A DNA stretch of 64,000 bases from Apodemus sylvaticus (GCF_947179515.1 NC_067483.1:88945835-89009834), one strand, 5' to 3'; shown: positions 47,275 through 58,424, numbered from the stretch's first letter. Program-made: numbers and translations. Notes: a model not told the origin generated them from the letters alone.

Positions 47275-47484
47275 ACAGGGTCTTTCACTGAATCGGAAAG
47301 TCTTAGATTTGCTTACACTGGCTGGTAAGCAAGCCCAGGTAGCCTCAAGTCTCTTTGTCTCCAGCACTCAGATAACAGGTTAATGTCACTACTCCAGGCT
47401 TGTTATGTGGGTTCTGGGATCTGAACTCAGGTCCTCTTGCCTGCAATGGCAAACACTTTACCCCCTGAGTCATCTCCCCAGCCT
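47275..47484 (-). mobile_element. B4-type SINE, minus strand
   Basis: The + strand carries cagcactcagataacaggtt, gggatctgaactcaggtcct and ccctgagtcatctccccagc, a reversed B1-like plus tRNA-like SINE. Confidence 0.65.
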
Positions 47485-47489
47485 GCCAT

Positions 47490-47630
47490 GGTGAATATCT
47501 ACTGGGCATGTTGGTTCGTGCCTGTGGAAAACCTCCTTACAAAGGCTGACACAGGAGGGGTGTCACGAGTTTGAGGCCAGCCTGGGATACACATGAATCT
47601 AAGCTATAGAGTAGTACCCTCTCCCTCTAA
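47490..47630 (+). mobile_element. Diverged B1-like SINE, plus strand
   Basis: It contains ctgggcatgttggttcgtgc, gagtttgaggccagcctggg and an A-rich end. It ends about 230 bp before exon 3. Confidence 0.55.
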
Positions 47631-47860
47631 AGAAACAACAAAACAAAACAGAATAAGAGAATAAAGAGCAAGTGGCCCTGAGGTGGTAAATGCAAGGTGG
47701 TCAGACTGGGAGGAGCCACTGGGTGGGCGGGCGTCTCTGGCACATGCCCAGGTTGGGTCTCTGGTGGGTTTTGCTGCTTCTGCTGGGGTAGCTTCCCTGC
47801 TTTTCGTACTCCCAGCCCACACATAACCTCCTATCTCCTTTCTTTCCTGTGCATCCCCAG

Positions 47861-47908
47861 AGGGAGCGGCTGAGGAACATCGAGCGCATCTGCTTCCTTC
47901 TGAGAAAG
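47861..47908 (+). CDS. Cnih3: Cnih3 internal coding exon (exon 3), 48 nt, CNIH2/3-specific insert
   Basis: This exon is 16 codons in phase 0 and encodes RERLRNIERICFLLRK. It continues Cnih3 directly from the CNPVHA end of the exon at 43958 and should join to LVLPEYS in the next exon. Seen: a strong pyrimidine-rich acceptor (tctttcctgtgcatccccag) and a donor reading AAG/gtcaga, which is weak because position +3 is C. Known: CNIH2 and CNIH3 carry a 16-residue segment between the first two helices that CNIH1 and CNIH4 lack, and it contributes to AMPA receptor interaction. This exon corresponds exactly to that segment. It is symmetric, so skipping would keep frame and give a CNIH1-like loop (inference). 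Intron sequence just after the donor contains three GGG/GGGG runs, which can assist weak donors. Confidence 0.96.
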
Positions 47909-48835
47909 GTCAGAGGGGTCCCCCAGGTGGACGGAGGAAGGGTCACAGAGAAAGGGGTCATCAGGTGAACGGCCGCAGGGAGGGCAAGGTGGGAACAGGC
48001 CTCGGTTCTTTGGAAACCTTCAGAGGCAAAAGGAGCTAATTGCAGGAGGTGGCCTTCAGTCAGGTGTCAGCAAGACCAAGGGCTCTCTGACTGGGGTTGC
48101 AGGGTTTCTCTTTTCAGTATGATGATGATTGGCATTTACAGCTCCCGCCTCCTTCTGGTCTCTGTTCCTGTCTGTGCTGGGCTCAGGATTTTAATAACAC
48201 CTCCTGATGGAAGGAAGTTTTTAACTAAATGCTGGGTGTCTTGAGGGTTGAGCATGTCACCTCAACCTTGCAGTTCAGCCATTTGGTGGGTTGGAGGGAT
48301 GGAAGAGGGGGGGCTGTTAAAGTGGGGAGCAGTAGACCATAGCTGCCCTAAAGCTCCTTCTAGGAGCACAAGGGCGCACACGCCACTAGGGGTGACACTT
48401 GACACTGTCTGTTCAGACTCTGCCCTGCCATCAGGAAAGCGAGTCATCAAACAGACTCATGGGTGAAACGAACCATGTGTACAACCTGAGTTGGTGGCCG
48501 TCCCCGGCCTCAGAGTGGAAGGTGCAGGCTACAGGGAAGCCATCTGTCTGCCCAAATGCAGCATCTTGCAAAACCGAGCACCCCACGCCACCATCAGAAA
48601 GGAGATAGTTGTACGAAGTTTTAAAGTTCTCCTCTGCATTTCACTGGAGAGTGTCTGATCTAGAAGCCAATCATTTCTCCAGTTAATTACTTGCCCCTTT
48701 AATGTTTTCTGAGAAACCCCGTATGTTAGAATTCCGCATCTTACTTGTCTCAGCAGGGATGCGTGCTCAGATAAGAGCGTGCGTTCGATGATATTAGTGA
48801 TTCAAGGAATGAAGAATAATTTAGCAAATAGCATA

Positions 48836-48861
48836 TAATTTGCATCAAGATATGCAAATTA
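48836..48861. promoter_or_regulatory. Perfect palindrome of two POU octamer motifs
   Basis: TAATTTGCAT and ATGCAAATTA are perfect 10-bp inverted arms separated by caagat. Each arm contains the consensus octamer (ATTTGCAT at 48838-48845 and ATGCAAAT at 48852-48859) that binds POU-domain factors such as OCT1 or BRN2. A third octamer lies at 49224-49231. The surrounding 48600-49300 is AT-rich and free of repeats that I recognise, 0.9 kb after exon 3. Enhancer function is inferred only. Confidence 0.45.
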
Positions 48862-50078
48862 TTTTGTAGATAGGATCATCACAGGCACCAGTAACACACT
48901 CTGGTCTCACCCGTTCCATCTCTCTGGTTTGTTCTTGAAGATGAGGCCAGAGGCCAGGAAATCAAACTGTTGGTTCTCAGCCTCCAAGTTGCTGCCCTCT
49001 CATCCTGAGCACATCACGCTGTGCTCTCTGGCAGGTGACCATCCATATTCATGAGTCTAAGCCTTAATCTGCCTTATATTGCCTGACCACCGACTGGTCA
49101 CAGGAGGAAATGGCTGGCCCTTGCCCTTGTGGAGGTCCCACTGCCTATAATGCTCTAGGCTTTCCCAAGGTCAGAGGGAGGATGTGAAATAAACTGAACA
49201 GGAATTAGCTTTGACATATACAAATTTGCATGTGGTTTGCATCTGCCCCTCTAAGCAGTAGACTTACAGTAAGTGGTAAAGCGATGTTTTAATCAGGAAC
49301 TGTGATTGTATTCCAAGTGCCTTTCCCCTTTCTCCATCCTTTCTGGCTGCTGCTTCTTCTAGTTAGACACAATTGTTACTCACTCTGCCGAGCCACATGA
49401 AGGAGGACAGTCCGGATAGACGTCAGAGGGCACAGACCCTGAGCTGAAGGCCTCAGGCACAGTAGCTGTGGGATACCATCCCCGTAGCCTCACGGCTCCT
49501 GGCTCTGCAGAGTGGCCAGCACTGCAGAGCTGACAAGGCAGAGACCAGTCAAGTACCTGCCCTGTCTTCCCTCCCACTCCAGGCTCTTGCCACAAGGCTG
49601 ACTTCTAGCTTGAGATGCTCCTGTCTGTTCTTGGCCCCTGGGTCCGGCTGCTCTGGGTACCCAAGACCATTTTCATTGATGTTGGCTGTACCTGATTTCT
49701 TTCTGAGTGTAATTTTGACTTGTTGAGACTTCTGCATCTGGCCGTTAGGCACTTGCTAGAGCTCACATGTTCTTTAGCTTGATTTGGTAACTCTATGGGT
49801 TATTCTCAAGGATGTGCTTAGGTGTGCCACCCACGAGGTCTGTTTCTGCTACTTGAACGCCAGCTCTGGAAGGTCATGATGTTGAGCTGATCATCAGGTG
49901 TAGTTACAGTGAATGAAATGCAGAGTGAAAGATGCTTGCTCTGTGTTTATTATGGAAATAAACAATAGCTATTCTGGTCCCTCTTGTTAGGAGGTACTGC
50001 CATAATCTTCATTTTGGGGGTGCCAGGACAGTACCAATATCTATAGTATACTGCTCTCACCCCTTAAGTATGGCATCT

Positions 50079-50079
<1 letters not shown>

Positions 50080-50119
<40 letters not shown>
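50080..50119. repeat. (TTTA)n microsatellite
   Basis: About ten uninterrupted TTTA units, adjoining the B1 below. Confidence 0.95.
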
Positions 50120-50268
50120 TCTGTCTTTTTCACGACAGGGTCTCATGTAGCTCAGGCTGGTCTTGAACTCATGATGTAACCAAGACTGCTCTTGAGTTCC
50201 TCATTCTCCTGCCTCCACATTGCTAGTGCTGGCATTACAGGTGTGTGCCGCCATGCCCAGCTTGCCTG
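50120..50268 (-). mobile_element. B1 SINE (old), minus strand
   Basis: The + strand contains cgacagggtctcatgtagct, caggctggtcttgaactcat and ggcattacaggtgtgtgccg. The TTTA run on its left is probably its tail. Confidence 0.75.
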
Positions 50269-50458
50269 TATTTTAAAATAACTGCTAATCCCATGTCATA
50301 CGTATTTTTGACTCAGAAGACTTTCACTCGCAGCTTCTGTGGTCCCACTCATTCCCTCTGTCTTCACATCCCCACGCTCTCTGAAGCTGGCATTTAGTTC
50401 CACACTCCAATGTCTGCTCCCAGCCAACTCCAGGTTCTTTAGGAGTAAAATAACGGTG

Positions 50459-50875
50459 GTTATCTTAGTCACTGCTCTCTTGCCGTAAAGAGGCACCATG
50501 ACCAAGGCAGCTCTTATGAAAGAAAGCATTTAACTGGATGCTGTGACAGTTTCAGGGGTTTAGTTCATCATCATCAAGGCCCGGAGCATGGCAGCATGCA
50601 GGCAGATGCTGGGGCTGGGGCTGGAACTGGAGCTGAGAGCTGCATCCTGATCTGCAGGCAGAGGGAGAGCGCCAAAGCCCACCCCAGTGACACACTTCCT
50701 TCAACAAGGCCACACCCACTCCAACAAGGCCACACCCACTCCAACAAGGCCACACCCACTCCAACAAGGCCACACCCTCTAAACCTTTCAAATAGTGCCA
50801 CTTCTTTGTGTCTAAGCTTTCAAATATATGAGCCTGTAAGCAGGGGGACATTCTTATTCAAACTCCCACAGTGGT
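50459..50875 (-). mobile_element. ORR1-type MaLR LTR, minus strand
   Basis: The + strand runs from ttatcttagtcactgctctc through aaagaggcaccatgaccaag, gcatggcagcatgcaggcag and caacaaggccacacccactc to atgagcctgtaagcaggggg. This is the clearest ORR1-like copy here. It includes a local four-fold 20-bp expansion at 50701-50780. Confidence 0.75.
50701..50780. repeat. 20-bp tandem repeat, 4 copies
   Basis: Four units of ccaacaaggccacacccact with minor changes in the first and last. It lies inside the ORR1-type LTR, which normally has this block once or twice. Confidence 0.93.
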
Positions 50876-51035
50876 CAAGTCAGCAAACATCTACCTTCCA
50901 ATTCTGCCTGTGACCTTAGCATTAGAGTGAGCTGTAGAGTGTGGCTCAGGATGACAACACTGGATATGGATGGATCCGGAGCCCCATACGTGAGAGGCAA
51001 ATGCTCTACCATTGAGCTACACCCCTAGACCTCAG

Positions 51036-53068
51036 GGCGAGGAAACAATAAGGATTTGACCTCCTGGCATTATCCTGAGAATTAAATTAGATAAAACATG
51101 CATGTAGTCTACATGTGCTCAACACCAACCAAATATCATTGTTAGCGGCCTGCCCCTCACTTCTCCTAAAATCCCTTATGGCATTTTTACGGGTACGCAG
51201 GTTGAGAGGACGCTTTGGCTGGTGGCATCCTCCCGTCTATTAGGTAAGTACCATTTGATGCTCTGGAGACAGGGTTGTAAACAAAAGTGGTACAGCCTGG
51301 GCCCCTCCCTCCTGTTGCTCATGTTTCAAAGGGCTCCGTTCAGATTCCCAGGCTATGAGCCATTGTTAGGGATAGCGTGACGGCTCCGTGGTTCTAGTTA
51401 GCATCAGTACCTTCTGGGAACTGTACCTTCCAAGAAATTTCTTGGAGCCAGCCAGCAGCCCAGAATGTGATGGTCTCAGCGGCTGACTGTTGCTAAGCCA
51501 CCTCCTCGGCCTTCTTGGGAGAAAGGAAGGGGTTGCAATGTGGATCCAATTTTAGCCCTATAATTATCAGAAAATGTGTTCCTTGGGTAATAGTCTGAAC
51601 TGCAGGGTGCCGGAGTTGACTTGTGCTCATGATTCATGTTTTGGGGCAAAGCCTCTGGCTCCTTGTGTGGCTCTCTGCCCAGTGTGTAGTAGGCTCTGTG
51701 GGCTTTTGTTACACTCTGTTCGGGAGACACATCGTGGGCGGTTTGGTGGCTGCTCCCAGGCACACACAGGCTTTTCATGGGGGCCACACTGGTGAAGGGC
51801 AGCCTGCTGTGTCTGTGTACTCAGAGGGGTCTCAAGGAAGGGACTTAAGTGGAAACCAAAGAGTCAGGGTGTGAACAGAGAGGTTTACTTTATCAGCAGT
51901 GCTCCCCCCAGCCTTGAGTTTGGCAGTGCAGTGTTCCTTTGGCTATTAGAAGAACTTATGGCTATGATGATTGTGAGTTTGGCTGCTCTGACCCTGTGGA
52001 GAGTAGGGGACGTATGTGGCGATGGTGACAATGACCTCTCTTGCTTAACAACTCTAGAATCCTTCTTCATGTCATCGTTTCTCCAAGAGTATGTCTGGCG
52101 CCACGGTGGGTTTTCTGCTGTTCTTGGATGGATTCAGCTCTTGTGCATGGGCAGCCTCCATTTTCCTCTTGAGAACTCTCATTGGCACATGGAGGAGTGG
52201 GTGGGGTTTGTGGAGGTAGAGGAGCTGATTTTAGGGGGATGAGTACAGGGGGCAGATGCTCTAGATTCAAAACCGGACCGATCATGGAGGTAGTAAGACT
52301 ACAGGTGCTCCCTGACATGCTCCCTGACCCAAGCTTCCCAGGGAGGGAGGAGGGAGAGGGAGGAGGGAAGAGGGAGGAGGGATGAGCTCAAACTGCCAGT
52401 GTCAGCTGAGCCTATTACAGAAACTCCATGATGTAGCTCCAAAAGCAACCACTTTCCCAGTGGAAGTTACTTCTGTTAACTGAGAAGGCTCTGTAGTTTC
52501 AAATTGTCACACAAATGGGTGTGCAAACACTTATACACTGTGTCCAGGGATGGCTTCGTGGCTTTCAGGGTCCAGTGAAAAGTGACAATATAAGACTTGG
52601 TATAAAAAAAAAAGTTGAGAATTCCAAGAAGCAAATAGTAGAGCATCAGCAAAGAGGTTCTCTTCTGAGGCCAGTGTCCTGTGCCACCATACAGGCTACA
52701 TGTCCCTCAAGTGGGTTCCACCCGTGTTCCTGGTCTGTAGTTCTTCCTGCTACCATAGGATATATCTTCCCTCTACTGACGATGGACTCTATCCCTAGGG
52801 ACATGGCTAGATGATTGTAAGTGTTGAGGCTTTGAAAACCATTGGGAAATACTCTCTCCCTCTGAAAGTTCTGACACTCCCAGGACAAACCCAGTGATGT
52901 AAGGAGAATGAGAGTTGAAGCCACCTGAGCCATATGCAGCTCAGAGCCAAGGCCACTGGATCCCTCGGGCCTACCTCCCTATTAGATGTATGAGCAAATG
53001 GAAATTACTGTTGTTCTAAGGCACTATATCGTAGAGTGATTTATTATATAATACTATTGTGGCGAAAG
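51036..53068. other. No gene seen; ID-like element and purine tract
   Basis: An ID-like reversed tRNA stretch ends at about 51033 (accattgagctacacccct). A purine tract with many GGG runs (52341-52381) can form a G-quadruplex. Open frames of 61-123 codons between 51574 and 52385 show no recognised domain. Confidence 0.4.
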
Positions 53069-53330
53069 TTGTATTAGTCACTGCAATGAAATACCTGAGG
53101 CAGTTCACATCTAAAGAGCTGAGGGTTATCATGGCTCACAATTTCTGGAGGTTCCAGTCAGGTGGCCTCATGCTATGGTCCCTGGCAGGGTTAGTGCATA
53201 CATGGCAAAGAAAACTGCTCACCTCATGGGTTACAAAACAAAGAGGAAGAGTAGGGCCCCTCAGTTCTGAGGAAGCATCCACAGTGACCTAAGAGCCTCC
53301 CACTAGGCTCTGCCTCTCACAACTCCAGCA
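53069..53330 (-). mobile_element. MaLR LTR fragment, minus strand
   Basis: The + strand opens gttgtattagtcactgcaat and continues gctcacaatttctggaggtt. This is the reversed 3' end of an MLT1/MT-like LTR. Confidence 0.6.
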
Positions 53331-53488
53331 GCTCCAATAGATGACACACTCAGATGACACATAGGCCCTTGGGAGATGGTAAAGATGCAAATTAGAGCAC
53401 CGGGGAGTGCATCCTGCACATATATGTCCTTCATAATGGGGAAATCTTTATTTAGTATCACTGTTATTGCTGTCTGTATATGATGTGT

Positions 53489-53757
53489 GTGCAGGTGTGC
53501 CGTAGTGCAGGTGTTCCATAGTGTAGGTGTGCTGTGGTGCATGTGTGCCATAGTACAGGTGTACCATAGTGCAGGTGTGCCGTGGTGCAGGTGTGCCGTG
53601 GTGCAGGTGTGCCGTGGTGCAGGTGTGCCGTGGTGCAGGTGTGCCGTGGTGCAGGTGTGCCGTGGTGCAGGTGTGCCGTGGTGCAGGTGTGCTGTAGTGC
53701 AGGTGTGCTGTGGTGCAGGTGTGCTGTGGTGCAGGTGTGCTGTGGTGCAGGTGTGTA
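53489..53757. repeat. 16-bp minisatellite, about 17 copies
   Basis: The core unit is gtgcaggtgtgccgtg. Central copies (about 53569-53690) are identical, while edge copies vary (gccata, gctgtg). Because 16 is not a multiple of 3, all frames on both strands read through in repeating peptides. These frames are artefacts. Confidence 0.97.
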
Positions 53758-54399
53758 AGCCAGAGAACAATGTTGTGGAGACATTCTCTCCTTCCCCATG
53801 AATGTGGTTCTGGAATTGACCTGAGGTCATCAGGTTTGTGTGACAAGTTCTTTACCCTTTCAGCAAGCTCGCCATCATCATCCTGAACATCTTTTTAAAA
53901 AAATAAATCTCTTTTTTTGAAAATAGTACTTTTCTGTGCCAGTATTCACTCCATTTTCTGATTCCACGATTTTTCAGATATATGGTTTCAAAGTCTGTCC
54001 AATTTCCTTAAATAAATACTCAGTGTAATTGTAGGCCAGAACCTTGAGAAAGACCCACATTGTTTTGTCCGTAATATTGCTGTGCACTCTCTTGGCAGGG
54101 AAAATGGGGAGGATGCCCCTCCCTCTTATTATCGGCTTTCTCTGCTATAGGAGCTGACTTGGCTTAGCTTAAAGCCTTTTTATCTATCAATACTGCCTTC
54201 CTGCAGGGCCCCAGGGGGTGAGGTGAGGACGAGCTGTTTTAATTGTAGGACATAAGGCAGCCAACAGGGATACATAAACTCAGAGACTATTATGTGGAAT
54301 GCCTCAGAGTGGCCATCTGTAATGTAGATAAGATTTCCAGACCAGAAATACCCATTGCTTGGGGACGTCTAAGGTGGAACTGTGGGAGTATTACTCTGT

Positions 54400-54495
54400 C
54401 TTTAAAGGTATTAATCCATCGAATCTCCCAGAGCAACCTTGTCAAGTATGCGAAATTATGGGCCCACTGAACAGCTAGAGAAACTGAGGCTTATG
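54400..54495 (-). mobile_element. MIR remnant, minus strand
   Basis: The + strand carries gcaaccttgtcaagtatgcg and acagctagagaaactgaggc, the reversed MIR core. Confidence 0.55.
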
Positions 54496-54868
54496 GGTCT
54501 GATAGTCTTCGAGTGAAATTAAAAGGCGCGTCTATCTGAACAGAGTCCGCAGTTTGATTCTCTACACTGTAGGGCAAATCATTGTTTTGCTTCAAAGTGT
54601 TTCCCATAAGGGCCACCTCTATAGTAACACAGCTCATCTCTCTTAAAGGGAAGTCACCAATCCTGAGAGCCACACGGGGCCCGAGGGATACTTCCAGGTA
54701 CTTGGTGTCCTCTAAGGCTTCGTTCTAATCCCATTTAACTTCATGGTGGGATAGTTCACCCCAAAGGGAGAGCTTGAAGAACAGTAAAAATATCCTGGAA
54801 CAAGGCTTGCAAGTAGTGCCGACATGGATAGTTTATTTTCAGGTACTCTCTGTGGCAAACTCCCTGTT

Positions 54869-54872
<4 letters not shown>

Positions 54873-54903
<31 letters not shown>
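54873..54903. repeat. (AG)n microsatellite
   Basis: About 15 AG units. Confidence 0.95.
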
Positions 54904-54906
<3 letters not shown>

Positions 54907-55864
54907 AACGTTTTACTCACCACATAAACCATGCTGTCTTGAGGTCCCTAAGCCGGAAGCTGGAGGCACAAGACCTGGATTTGTCCTTACCTCAACCTGC
55001 CTGCCCCCCCAGAGAGCTGCAGTGTCACACCAGGGCCTGATACACACATCCCTGGCAAACATGGCCACACTGGCTTTTCAGTAGAATCGAGGCAGCTGCC
55101 TGTCATTTGCAGATCAGACTTCGATGGCCACCATAATGAGGAAGCAAACCAGTATGCTGGGGATGCCAGTGGCATCTCCCATGAGTTCATGGAGCACGCA
55201 GCGGGCTCTGTGGTCTCGGTGGGGCATGTCGGGGAAGGAACGTTCTCATTCTCATAAGGCATCTTTAAATCTGTGGTGGTCCACAGGCCATTCGCTCCTC
55301 ATTGTTGGCCACCCCCCATTCCACATCCCATCTTTCCGCACCTACCAGGCTTTTCCTGACAGTGTCCAATGGAAGTGACACTACATGACAATTCATGACC
55401 CCCCTTTTTCCCTCCAAAACCTGGGTCTACGTAAAATCTGCTGGCATTCTAGCCGAAGGAAGCTAGCTTGCTTTTCTCTTCATTCCTTCCCAGCAGTTCC
55501 CTAAAGCTTTGATCACACAAAACCTTATATTGTGGTGTCTGAACATTTATCTTACATCCTTATGTTCTTGAATGCAAAAAAATCACCACGTTCTGTTCTT
55601 TCCCTTCTGTGCCTGACATGACCCCCAGCAGGGCTCTGGTTCCTGTTCACTAGTTAAGTGGATTAGTGACTGGATTAGTGGCCCTGAGAGCAGCTACCAC
55701 ATCCTGTCATTGATGATGATTTCCACAATTCATGAGGCAGAAAGCTTATCAAAATCATGGGATTGAGACACGTGGAAGAGGCCAGAGAGGCCTGTGGCAG
55801 GTTGGCCATGCTCTGTTATAGAGAGCATCGCTCACCGCCCACGGTGTGTGTGAGCAGTGTAACG

Positions 55865-56055
55865 GGTGCCTCAGAACTCTGGCGTCCGACCTTGCCTATG
55901 CATTAAAATCAACCAGGAAGCTTTAAAAAACAGGCTGCCTGGTCCCACGCTGTGGTTTCTGGTTTGGTTGGTCTGGAGCTTGGCTTAGACTTTAGGTAGT
56001 TAGCAGCTCTCTAGGTGAATCTAATGGGCATTCAGGCTGTGAACCCCTGGGTTGT
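55865..56055. mobile_element. MER5-like hAT remnant
   Basis: It contains attaaaatcaaccaggaagc followed by tttaaaaaacaggctgcctg and, later, aggtgaatctaatgggcatt. These are the paired landmarks of MER5A-type elements. The termini are not clear. Confidence 0.6.
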
Positions 56056-57413
56056 CAGGGAAGCCATGCAGGTGGGGAGGCATTTCCACTTTCCGTGTCC
56101 CCAGGGTATGATTTAGAGAGTCATAATTTTCTAAACAGCACTAGAGTAAAAGCAATAATTTGCCAATGGGTGCTCAAGGAGATTGGAGGCACTGGGCTCC
56201 TAACTTCCAAGATGGTGTCAGCCCAGGAGGTGACTCATCTCAGGCAACGCACTTGTTTTCTCCTGGTACAAACTTTTATGTGCAGATGTTCCCCTTTCCA
56301 AGATGTGGCGACAGTCAAAAATTCTGCTTTCCAACTCCTGAAATACTCACACTTCTAGGCCCCCATTCTGGCCCCTTTCCAGATTACTGAAGGAGCAGGA
56401 AACATCTATGAGCTGTGTTTCTAGGTCACAAAGTGGGCCAGTATTACCAAATTTAATGGCTTCTTGTTCTTAGCACTGCCCTGTCTTTGCCTCTTCCCAA
56501 AGCTAAACCCAGCAGCATTTATACCTAGACAGGAGCAACAGAGGGCCCTGGGCTACAGATGCACATTCCCAGGGGCTCCCATAGCTGGATGGGTTCTTCC
56601 AGATGTGTCTTTTCCCTATGGAGAACCCGCGTCTCTGAGTTCTCCCACACTGGCTCTCCTTGCAACTTCTGTGGGGTTTGTGATTCTTGAAGCAATTTGG
56701 AAGTTGGTCTTCCTCCAGCTTCCAGTTTCATTGGCTCCGGTCCCTAAGCTCTGTCTGTGGCACAGACAGTTACACAGCACACGGAGTTTCTTTTCATTAG
56801 GATAAGACTGCAGTAGACTGGGAGAATGCCCCGCACACGGGAAATGTGAAACACCGGTGCAAAGGGCGGTTCTTAGGAGGGGACAGAAACCCGCACAGCT
56901 TCCTTTCTGTATCTGCCAAGTGGTCAGAGCACTGATGGAATTCTGGACAGTGTCCGTCGATGACGCCCAGGAAGGTAGGCGGGGAACACACAGCAAGAAC
57001 AGCTTCACTGTGACAGCCTTTTAGCAGTGACATCTCCGTTGTTACGATTTGGTGCACCGGTGCAGAAGGTAGTGCCAGCAGCACAGTGCCCTGGTGGGAA
57101 AGAAATAAAGGGCCTGTCAGGAAGGTTCCAGCTGAGGGGACATAGAGTTCCGATCCCCTCAGCAGGATGCAAGACGAGATTGCATCTGAGAGGCTCTGCA
57201 GAATCCATCCTCTTATACCTGCCATTGTGGTACTTCATTATAATATAATAATAACAGTGATGCTAGCTGCTAACAGAAGCCAAGAATGAGGGACATTTAT
57301 TGAGCTGTTTTTAGTTGCTGATAAAGGATTTCAAGCATAGATATTTCAGGCCTTGGTATGGAAAGGGAGGTCACAAGCTGTAAGATTTTCCTCGGCATCC
57401 TGTAAGGTTAGTG
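56056..57413. other. No gene seen; AT-rich end may hold a MIR piece
   Basis: Several open frames (up to 142 codons) overlap on both strands without recognised domains. At 57225-57310 a reversed MIR 3' end is possible (cattataatataataataac, gggacatttattgagctg). Confidence 0.35.
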
Positions 57414-57690
57414 TTGTAGTTAGAATTTGTGCTGTGACCAAACACCTGACAGAAACTGTGTAAGAGAGGTTCATGGTTCCAGAGACTTCAGACTGTCACA
57501 GCAGGGAATACATGATACAGCCACCCTCATGGTGGCCAGAGAGAGGTCCCAACAGGAAAAGATCAGAGTACTGTGTAACCTCTAAGGTCTCGCCTTCAGT
57601 GGCCCCACTTCTCCAGGCAACCTTACTTTCCATAGTCCTGACACCTCCTGATAGTCTGGTCTCTTCCTGAACCTGTCAAGAGCTGAGGTG
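57414..57690 (-). mobile_element. MaLR LTR fragment, minus strand
   Basis: The + strand opens ttgtagttagaatttgtgct and continues gtgaccaaacacctgacag, the reversed end of an MT/ORR1-like LTR. It ends near ccttactttccatagtcctg. A 41-bp-spaced duplication (ttaacctcggggatcaccct at 57708 and 57749) follows it. Confidence 0.6.
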
Positions 57691-58424
57691 TCAGTTCTTG
57701 TGGTATATTAACCTCGGGGATCACCCTTACAGACACACCCAGCAGTGTTAACCTCGGGGATCACCCTTGCAGTGGAACCTTTCAGGCCAGTCAAGATGAA
57801 AAATCAAAATTAACTGGCACAGCAAATGAGAAAAACCCCGAATGCACAGTGTTCACAGCCTGATGCTTTACCCGGAAAACAGCGCCTGACCTGTGAGGCG
57901 TTCGAGAAGGAGAGACTAAGTAAAACAAGCTCAAGGAATCACACCAGAGCCTCTGGAGAGCATTTCCTTGCCTCTTAGTGCCCAGTGAGGCAGAGATAGA
58001 GAACTGAGTTCAGGGGTCACAGGCTTATCTGGCTCTTTAGTGACTCATCCCTGGATCTTAGCTTAAATCTGTAGCTGCCTCCCCAGCCTCCGCCCTACCC
58101 AGTAGACACATGTAGATAAAGACATTGTGCTACATTTTGGAGACACTTCTGCACATTTAAGTATTTGGTGTCCTCCACATTTCTGTGTCCTTGGGATACA
58201 GTTAGCCATAAGCCTGTGTGCCCCAGTGACTCCCCTGTGTGACCTTTCCCTTCCACTGACTCCCTCTTTCCAAGTCAAAACTAGATTATGGGATTTTTAT
58301 TCAGTTATCTTTATTCAAGGTATCTTCCAAGGTATCTTTATTCAGTTCTAAGGGACTGTTGGGAAATTGGTGGCCTAGGAAAAAGCCTTCAGAGGTGCTG
58401 TGACCCCTAACTGTTCCTCGGGAA

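Larger units (their letters stand above)
43959..47860 (+). other. Cnih3: Cnih3 intron 2 (complete, 3902 bp)
   Basis: This intron lies between two in-frame Cnih3 exons and has gtaagt at its start and a pyrimidine-rich tract ending in cag at its end. It contains (CT)n(CA)n at 45331-45419, (CT)n and (TG)n at 45853-45953, a short duplicated segment near 46951-46985, and three SINEs between 47055 and 47625. The stretch 44000-45250 has no repeat that I recognise and no gene. Confidence 0.92.

Noticed and set aside
53303..53846. 175- and 132-codon His/Thr-rich minus-strand frames
   Set aside because: They are translations of the 16-bp minisatellite in successive frames.
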